From: Euryodendron excelsum | Lineage: Eukaryota; Streptophyta; Magnoliopsida; Ericales; Pentaphylacaceae | Assembly: GCA_033060915.1 (NCBI GenBank) | Contig: CM065382.1 | Location: 4,406,001 to 4,470,000 of the forward strand | DNA length: 64,000 nt | Direction of reading: 5' to 3' | Shown: one piece after another, positions 57,273 to 64,000 of the stretch | Layout of the letters: each line of letters begins with the position of its first letter | Numbering within the stretch: position 1 is the stretch's first letter | Made by a program: the position numbers and the translations under genes | Notes under the pieces: generated by a model | The model's database searches: none | Told to the model about the DNA's origin: nothing | Seen by the model: only the letters and a program-made list of their open reading frames with translations

Positions 57273-59397
57273 TTCTTTTACTCTTTGCCTTTTCTTTTCT
57301 TTCCACTTGTGGTAAGTAACCCTTGGAAAATTGATGAAAATGACCTATTCATGCTTCAGAATCAACTCATACAAAGTCATCAACAGCCTCTTGGCTTCCC
57401 AATAACCCAAGAACTCATCATGCAAAATTTACCTACAAGCTATCAATAAACTAGGACCACCATATTCGGATCAAACAGTAAACCAGATGAAAATCAGTCC
57501 TAAAACAAGAAACTTATTGCAAAAGCAAATCAGATAAAATTAGTATCCTCTGCCTTTAACTTATATCCATTTTGATGAAATATCTACTTGTCTGCTCTAG
57601 CATTATAAAATGACAAAACTAGCAATGATCGACACGAAATTTTGCACCCTTCTTCTTGTACTGTGGAAACTCTCATTAAGCATGATTCTAATATCTAATT
57701 ACACTGATAAAGTAATCCTATAGCTTCATATCCTTCTTGGAATATAGAAAAGTATTTGTAACTGCACTTCAGCAGGCTTCATAAGACTAAACTCACAAAA
57801 GTGTTTAATTAAAGAATCTAATCAACCGGATATTAGTGGATTTCAGTATTCCAGTCCTTAAGCTACATTTACTAGAGCAACTATCTATACGTTGAAAATG
57901 AAAAGCCCCATAAGTAGTGCTTTCAAATATTGTTAAACCAGGAGCTGTAACTGCATAGAAATTTTTGGAAGCAATTTTAAGTGGTGTACTCATGACTGTG
58001 TCTCAACCAGATCATCTTTGCAGAAAGAGAAACTATGGATGGAGTTGCTAACTATATATATATATATATATATTTATATTAAAGAACAAATCCTGACACT
58101 ATGGGTCCATTAGTTGGACTGATTGTTACTCTTTATCAGAAACTTAGCACTAGAGCAGGATCAGTCTTCTCAGCAGGGAAGCAGCTTCATGTCCTTTAAG
58201 ATTTCCAAGGGTCTACATGAAACTGAAGTATTAAAAATTATATATATATATATATATATAACCAGAGGTAAAAAGGTAGCACCAACATGAGAAAATAGAA
58301 ACGACCTTTCAAATTTTCATCTCTCAGGAAAACAGTGTTCATCTTCACTTTGTGATTTCATCTCTCAGGCAACCAACCAGGACCAGCATAAAGGAAAATC
58401 AGCTAGCTAGGCATGTCAATGAAATTAGGTTTAATTCCCTTGACCTAACAAATGGAGAAGCAATACTTTAATCTTCTTAGTATTATAGAAAAAATGGGGC
58501 ATGATCTTCTCATATTTATGCTACAATTCTGGAACACCATTGCAGATGTAATTTTTTTTTTTTTTATGAAATTCTCACTCTCTTTTGTTTTTTTTTTCTT
58601 TGAGTTTTATTATCAGGCCACCTCGTACAATCTAGCTTTAGTAATCCATAACAAAAAATTATAGACGAGAAAAGGAAAAAGAAAGCAAATATAGCAATCA
58701 TCCTATACGATAAGTAAAGCTCGGATCTTAGAACTCAGAAACCAAAAAGCTGTTCTACGATCACAGAGAAACATTCTCCATCTGAGAACAACATTCACAA
58801 TCTACTTGCACTGAGAAGTCGTGAGCAAGTAAACTTGAGTCTCCATTGTTCACTATCCAAAGCCTTTTGAAAGCAAAAATTCCTCAAATAACTTGACACA
58901 GATCATGAATATTCACTTGGTAATTCTTTTGAGGTGGATAGTAAATATTTTTCCAGAGCCTTAAATTAAAACTTTCTTGCCATTAGGAAAAAATTAAAAT
59001 TAAAACCTGCCTGGACCATGCAAGATTATTTTGGCTATGAAACTTACTAGGTTTTGTAAAAATGAAAGTGTGAATAGAAGGAGTTACGTTCGACTTCCAG
59101 ATTGGGTTTAATTAATGTATAGGTCTTAACTAGGTCAATAAACAAAGGTATTGGCCTGAGCAAAATAAACCAGATATGTCAGAGAACTACACTATTATTC
59201 TAGCACCAAATCCAAGGTTACACATGATCTAAGAAAACAATCATAATAGATTATACCGATTGTATCAACATTTCTAGGGTTCCTAGTTTATTTATGGCAG
59301 CAAAAGTTCATGTCTTAAAGTGAGCAGAAGCATTACAAAATTGACAGAGTAATCTTCACCCATGAAAATTTTTCGCTGAAGCTTATATTGCACATGA

Positions 59398-60187
59398 TCA
59401 ATGCTGCATATATCCAAAGGCCACCGACTGAAGTTCATCAGCATCATCTTGGAATGGCCATTGCCTGCCGTTTGTTTTCATATCCAGGGAATCCATGGAG
59501 TGAGAAGCATCTTCAAAGCTAGCAAATGAGACATTTTCTTCGGGGATAATTGGATTTTCATAATTGCCGGTAGAGTTTGGATTCATCAACCCATTTGTGA
59601 AGTTTCCAAAATTACTGGCTAAGTTTGGATCAAATTGTGGCATCATGTTTGAATTTTCTGACTGAAACCAGCTATGGACATCTTGTGGGTAAGAAGGAAA
59701 CTTTCCACAGAATCTTTCACTAGAGTTTGCACTGGTGGAGCCATTGAGAAAGTTCCGAGCTGCCTGTTCTTTCAGAGAAGATAGTTGTGCTTGTAGATTC
59801 ACAACCTGCAAAATTAAAGGAAAAGGGATCCTGTGAAGTTGATAAATAACAAAAAAAAGTAGGGTTTCAATGAGCAATTCTGAGTGCAAATTATAATGGC
59901 TTCTAAACCTGCTGTTGGAGAGCAAAAATATGCGATACACAGCCATAAATGGGATCTTGAAGCCTAGCTTGAGCTTCATATGAGATTGTAACTGCAGCCT
60001 CACAGCGGTCATTCACCGGAAGGTGAGCAAGGAGCTTTGAGACATTACTAGCACCGAAAACCTTATGGATGGCTGCGAAATGGGTAGCGCCTTGTTCATG
60101 GCAGAAATAAGGGGCAAAAACACAACCCCTCACACATTTTCTTCTCAAGAACTTGCAGGCACCACAAGGAGAACCAGAGCCTGTCAT
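59398..60187 (-). CDS. LBD29: LOB-domain transcription factor, LBD29-like, two exons
   Basis: Class I LBD nuclear factor. Coding exons in transcript order 59909-60187 and 59398-59805, phase 0 GT-AG intron of 103 bp, 228 residues. LOB domain: CX2CX6CX3C (C8, C11, C18, C22), GAS block ([18 protein letters not shown]) and [16 protein letters not shown], again with the intron directly after QQQ. Exon 2 begins with a coiled-coil segment ([17 protein letters not shown]) and has an Asn/Ser-rich tail ending in an acidic [16 protein letters not shown]. The [14 protein letters not shown] stretch and the tail pattern separate it from the LBD16-like neighbour and point to LBD29, an auxin-induced lateral-root and callus regulator. 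A TATAAA on the minus strand lies 64-69 bp upstream of the ATG. Confidence 0.93.
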
Positions 60188-60250
60188 CTTGATCTTTTGG
60201 GTTTTTGGTGATAACTTGCTCTAAGCTTAGTGAAGGCATTATCAACAATG

Positions 60251-60256
60251 TTTATA
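60251..60256 (-). promoter_or_regulatory. TATA box candidate of the LBD29-like gene
   Basis: TATAAA on the minus strand within TGTTTATAAACA, 64-69 bp upstream of the start codon at 60187. Confidence 0.5.
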
Positions 60257-62091
60257 AACACTAGAGGAAGAGGGAGGTGGATCATATTATAATGAATTCT
60301 TAATTGTATATTGTTCCCTTAATGGCATACAGATTGCATTGTTTTTTGGTTATAAAAACCTCTTTCACCCCTCCATCCAATTTTTATACTCCCATTTAAG
60401 ATTCCATTCAACATCCTTAAAGGACAAAAGAGCTAGCATAAACCAAACCCATTTCTATTTGCTTTATGATTGGATCTTTTCAGCTCATTTTTTGAATGTT
60501 TTGATTTTTATATGTGATAAATGTAACATGTAACTACATTTAGCTGTTGATCGTGCCAAAATTTAAGATACAGGGCTGGGAAATTGGTTGTCTGTCGTGT
60601 CTTTACAAGAATAATTTATCAATTAAAAATGTGTTATCTTTGCTTGTAAACTAATCTTAGGGTGAAGATGACAATTATCATTCATTGTGCATCTCCTATG
60701 GATTTCAGTTAGAAGAAATTTAGCTGCATTCACAATGGGTATTTAATGATACACATTTTCCAAGTTTCCACAATGCCACATTTAATGTTGCTCCTTACTG
60801 CATAAGCTCTGTTTTTGAGATTTCTTAATTGCACACTATACACACGGTGGCTATGTACAGACAACTGGATGATATATAATATATAATGTAGAAATGGTGA
60901 TTAATCTGAAGTACCGGTGATACAAGAAGATGTTTTTATCCGTATCAATTGTCTGAGGTTTTACCAAATACAGTGAGAGGTAAGTCCAATAGTGGTGTCA
61001 AATGGCCTTAAATAATAGGTAAAGTGCGTTTTTTAATATGCTTTGACACTTTTCTTATGTAAATGTGCAAAACTGAGACACTTATATAATGCATATGATG
61101 CATTATATTGCACCAATTATGGTTTAAAATATTGTATTCTTACAATCTCTAATAACAGTGAAGTTTGTTTGTTGTCTTCCTTCTGTGGCAATACAGTTCA
61201 TATTCCTTCATACACTATTTTTGACTTTTAAATCTTTTTTTCTTCCTGTTGGTTCAGATTGAGTGTTAAATCACCAAATATTCAATATAATTCACTTTCA
61301 CATAATCGACGTTGACAGTGTTCGTGTATTCAAATTTACTATAGAAACTTCCGACAGTAATAGTATCTTGATAAAACAATTCCACCCATAACCAGGTAAT
61401 TGAAAAAAATGGACTAGCTTGTACACCAAATGATGTATCAACTAAGGAAGGTTTAAGCACAATGAGTTTAGCAAACTCATAACTGGGACCAAACTACAAA
61501 TAGTCAAATTGATTATACACATTTGATACCTTATGTTATTGTTACTACTATTATTTTGGAGGGGGGTGGTTCAATCGAGTTGTCCTCATCAATATCCCTA
61601 ACTTTCAAAGTCGTCCAAGATTGGTGGCCCTTATATATTCACAAAAATAAACAAGAATCTAATGGTGTCCTAGCTAGAAGTTGATTTGGTTACAGCACCA
61701 CCTCAAGACAGTAATATATTCATTTCAGTTCTTCAGGTAATGTGAAGATCTCAATAGGGTATTTACCTATTCATAGTTTTATTCCACTTAATTGGTACAA
61801 ATTTTCAACCCGTTGAGTATAAGTAGTAATTAAGTAATAACTATTAAGGAACAAAACCTAATTAAACTAGACAAGTTCATTAGTTTAGGTAAGATATTTT
61901 CCCCCTCTAAATAGGAACCGGAGACACAATGTAGATGGATTCTGGTTATTGGATCATTCATACTCTTTTAAATATAGATACAGATAATCGAAAATGTAAA
62001 GGAGGGAGACACCAAAAAGGGAGCATATTCGAAAAATGAATGAAACAAAAGATGGTGACACTGGAATAGAACACCTGAGTCGCGGAAACAC

Positions 62092-62143
<52 letters not shown>

Positions 62144-64000
62144 GAAAGGGATTTTTCCTCTCCTTTCATTTTTGTTTTAAGTCTTGCAGGTCACAGCTTG
62201 TCGAGCAATACTGTAATACTATCATTAACTAATCTTATATATAATCATTAATCACTTGCTTGTGTCACATAGGCACCAACATGTAGACCTTTCCAAAATG
62301 TGCATTTAGGCCCCACTTCCAACTCTTAATAATGACCCCTCAACTTAACCCTCTTTCTCTCTGAAGGGCTGATACCTTTAAGCAATAAAAAGGATGTTCG
62401 TTTAGGTTGCGTTTGGTGTACCTTTTGGACCTGCAGTATAGATGCTGCAAGCAGCTTGTGACTTGTGGAAAGTAGCATAGAGCTTGTGAACTATGAAATT
62501 TGATTACCCATTGAAAAGATTTTGAACCCCTCCCTCAGAAACACACCCAAAAAGAGCTAAAATTCAGTACGGAGGCTAAAGACCTTTTTCTCATTTTGGA
62601 GAGTATCATGATTGTTTTTATCCAGAGATTAATTCTCAACCAAGTGCTGGGATTAGTTACACATTTCATCAATATTCTCTATAAGATCGTCGTTTGTAAC
62701 GTTAAACTAATGCAGATCTTAACAGTTGCTTAAAATTCACTGTATCCCATGATTGTATTCTTCTCAATTAAATGCCAAACGCAGCGTTAGGGGTGGGGTG
62801 ATGACAAGGCTAATCCAGTCGGACGTATCAAAAGGGGTTCATGCATGGCATCTCATCCCTGGCAGCCATTATCTTCACCATGAGAGAATGGCTTTCAGTC
62901 ATGTGTACTTGTTGGCCACTTAAGCAAGAAAGAGAAGAGTGATCTTGGAGACAAGAAGGCATGTTTACTAATGGGATTATTAAAATAATCTAACTTTAGA
63001 CAATAATGTAGGAGGGGTTCAACTATTCTTAAAACAAATGGAGCACACCTTTAAACTTATCTGTTTGAACTTTGTTCATAAAATACTTCACACACAAAAA
63101 AAACACCCTTGGCAAGCCTTTTTTCATTCCAAAGGTACTTTTACATGAATTTGGTGATTCTATATCAAGTTCTAACATGGCATATCTCTATTATCAGCCA
63201 TTCTTAAATGCTGCAGCTTTCTAGATAACCTGCAGTTTTACTCTTGTTATTATTTATTTCTCCATCTTAGGGCATTGTTTTAACTGTGCTTTCAATGTAG
63301 ATTAGTACCTTTGTACTTGTCACTTTTTGTTTCTCCATATAGGTATGTTTAATTAACATTTTTGAGGAGATTTGCTCAACTTTGATTAGCACCCTAATGA
63401 ACTTCAGAACAACCTCCATGTGATCAGAATAAACTTCTAGCTTGGAATTCCTTATAAACAATAGTCTCAAGATCAAACAGCCCCCATGTGAACAGTAGAT
63501 AAACTAATATGCTCAAAGTTTCCTAATCAGCGAGAAGGTTTCTATGTCTTTAGTTGTTGCATGCCAAGGAACAAAATTTCTACACGGCCGAAATATTTTC
63601 GTTTTTAAACATATCGAAATAAAACATCAGTAAAATAACAAAACTTTATTATTTATATCAAAATAAATTGGAACATAAAAAATTGTACCAAAATACAATA
63701 CTATATACCGAAATAATAAGTTGTATCAACATGAATTTAAATTTTTTTATAAATGTTGCATAATTTTTCTTAAAAAAAATACAAAAAATTTATTTTACAA
63801 TATTATCTAAAATATTTTCGATACATTTTTGAAACATTTTCATTTCTAAACCAACATATACAATAGTTTTGACACTTGTGCATACCCCACCACAAATCAC
63901 CTGATCTATGATAGTACTGTTGATCAAGTGCGAGGCATGTTCTATACGCCAAATTCCGTACAATCACCAACTCATACACTTGTGTATTGGCAAATAGCAC
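60257..64000. other. Upstream flank of the LBD29-like gene, no further gene recognised
   Basis: About 3.7 kb with only short frames that lack family features. Contents: a (GA)n tract at 62096-62139; a GAGACA word at 61075-61080 (TGTCTC on the minus strand, about 890 bp upstream of the LBD29-like ATG); an extremely AT-rich block at about 63580-63850 with GCCGAAATATTTTCG-like words that looks repeat-derived. Confidence 0.5.
62096..62139. repeat. (GA)n microsatellite
   Basis: About 22 uninterrupted GA units. Confidence 0.95.

Larger units (their letters stand above)
52776..59397. other. Convergent intergenic region between the two LBD genes
   Basis: 6.6 kb with no supportable gene. It should hold both 3' UTRs. 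Contents: CT tracts at 52942-52972, 55369-55398 and 57196-57269, TA tracts near 54531, 58051 and 58239, a degenerate 60-bp tandem repeat at 53788-53912, and an AAAGCACTTTT-type repeat region at about 56470-56580 that resembles MITE debris. Confidence 0.5.

Noticed and set aside
57186..57449. 87-residue frame beginning with Leu-Ser repeats
   Set aside because: Mostly microsatellite translation; the remainder shows no known domain.
50823..61080. TGTCTC auxin-response words about 890 bp upstream of both LBD start codons
   Set aside because: A six-base word is expected by chance every couple of kilobases on two strands; the matching distance is suggestive only.
1..64000. CRISPR arrays, bacterial operons, phage or organellar DNA
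   Set aside because: All recognisable genes are nuclear plant genes with spliceosomal introns; no regularly spaced repeats or organellar genes were seen.

Overview
This is plant nuclear DNA, most likely from a core eudicot and probably a rosid. It is AT-rich and sparsely genic, with GT-AG introns, many CT/GA and TA microsatellites and several MITE-like inverted-repeat elements. Every recognisable protein belongs to a land-plant family: EAR-motif C2H2 fingers, LOB-domain factors, a SAUR, a PLS-type PPR protein and plant PARP1. The exact species cannot be read from the sequence. Exon models were built by hand from splice signals, reading phase and family knowledge; no database search was run.

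Layout. 1-14.6 kb: two intronless single-C2H2 repressors with C-terminal EAR motifs, a ZFP11/SUPERMAN-like gene (3062-3673) and a TAC1-like gene (10454-10990), set among MITE-like elements, plus one tRNA-Gly(GCC) gene (13694-13764). 14.6-24.2 kb: two minus-strand tail-anchored SNARE genes in tandem, a BET11-like Bet1 SNARE (14656-18209) and USE1 (19888-24132). Both act at the ER-Golgi interface. 25.6-30.5 kb: deoxyhypusine hydroxylase (DOHH), divergent from USE1. 31.5-33.4 kb: an intronless MEF3-like PPR protein whose frame stops inside a decayed DYW domain. 34.6-35.8 kb: a large imperfect palindrome followed by a SAUR-like gene. 37.0-49.4 kb: a 20-exon PARP1 gene predicted to encode 996 residues. 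51.7-60.2 kb: two class I LBD genes facing each other, LBD16-like (+) and LBD29-like (-). 60.2-64 kb: no gene recognised.

The genes are ordinary eukaryotic neighbours with separate promoters, not an operon. Two themes recur. Membrane traffic is represented by BET11 and USE1. Auxin and lateral-root or organ programmes are represented by LBD16, LBD29 and a SAUR. From memory, BET11, DOHH and LBD29 are consecutive Arabidopsis loci (At3g58170-58190), while ZFP11 and LBD16 are close together on chromosome 2 (At2g42410, At2g42430). The window may therefore hold in one piece an ancestral block that Arabidopsis split between two duplicated segments.

I found no convincing new molecular system. The observations most worth following are the microsynteny block, the SAUR upstream palindrome, the DYW relic behind the PPR stop codon, the PARP1 intron duplication, a microsatellite abutting a PARP1 splice donor, the repeated intron position in DOHH and a MITE-like family with a copy in the LBD16-like intron.
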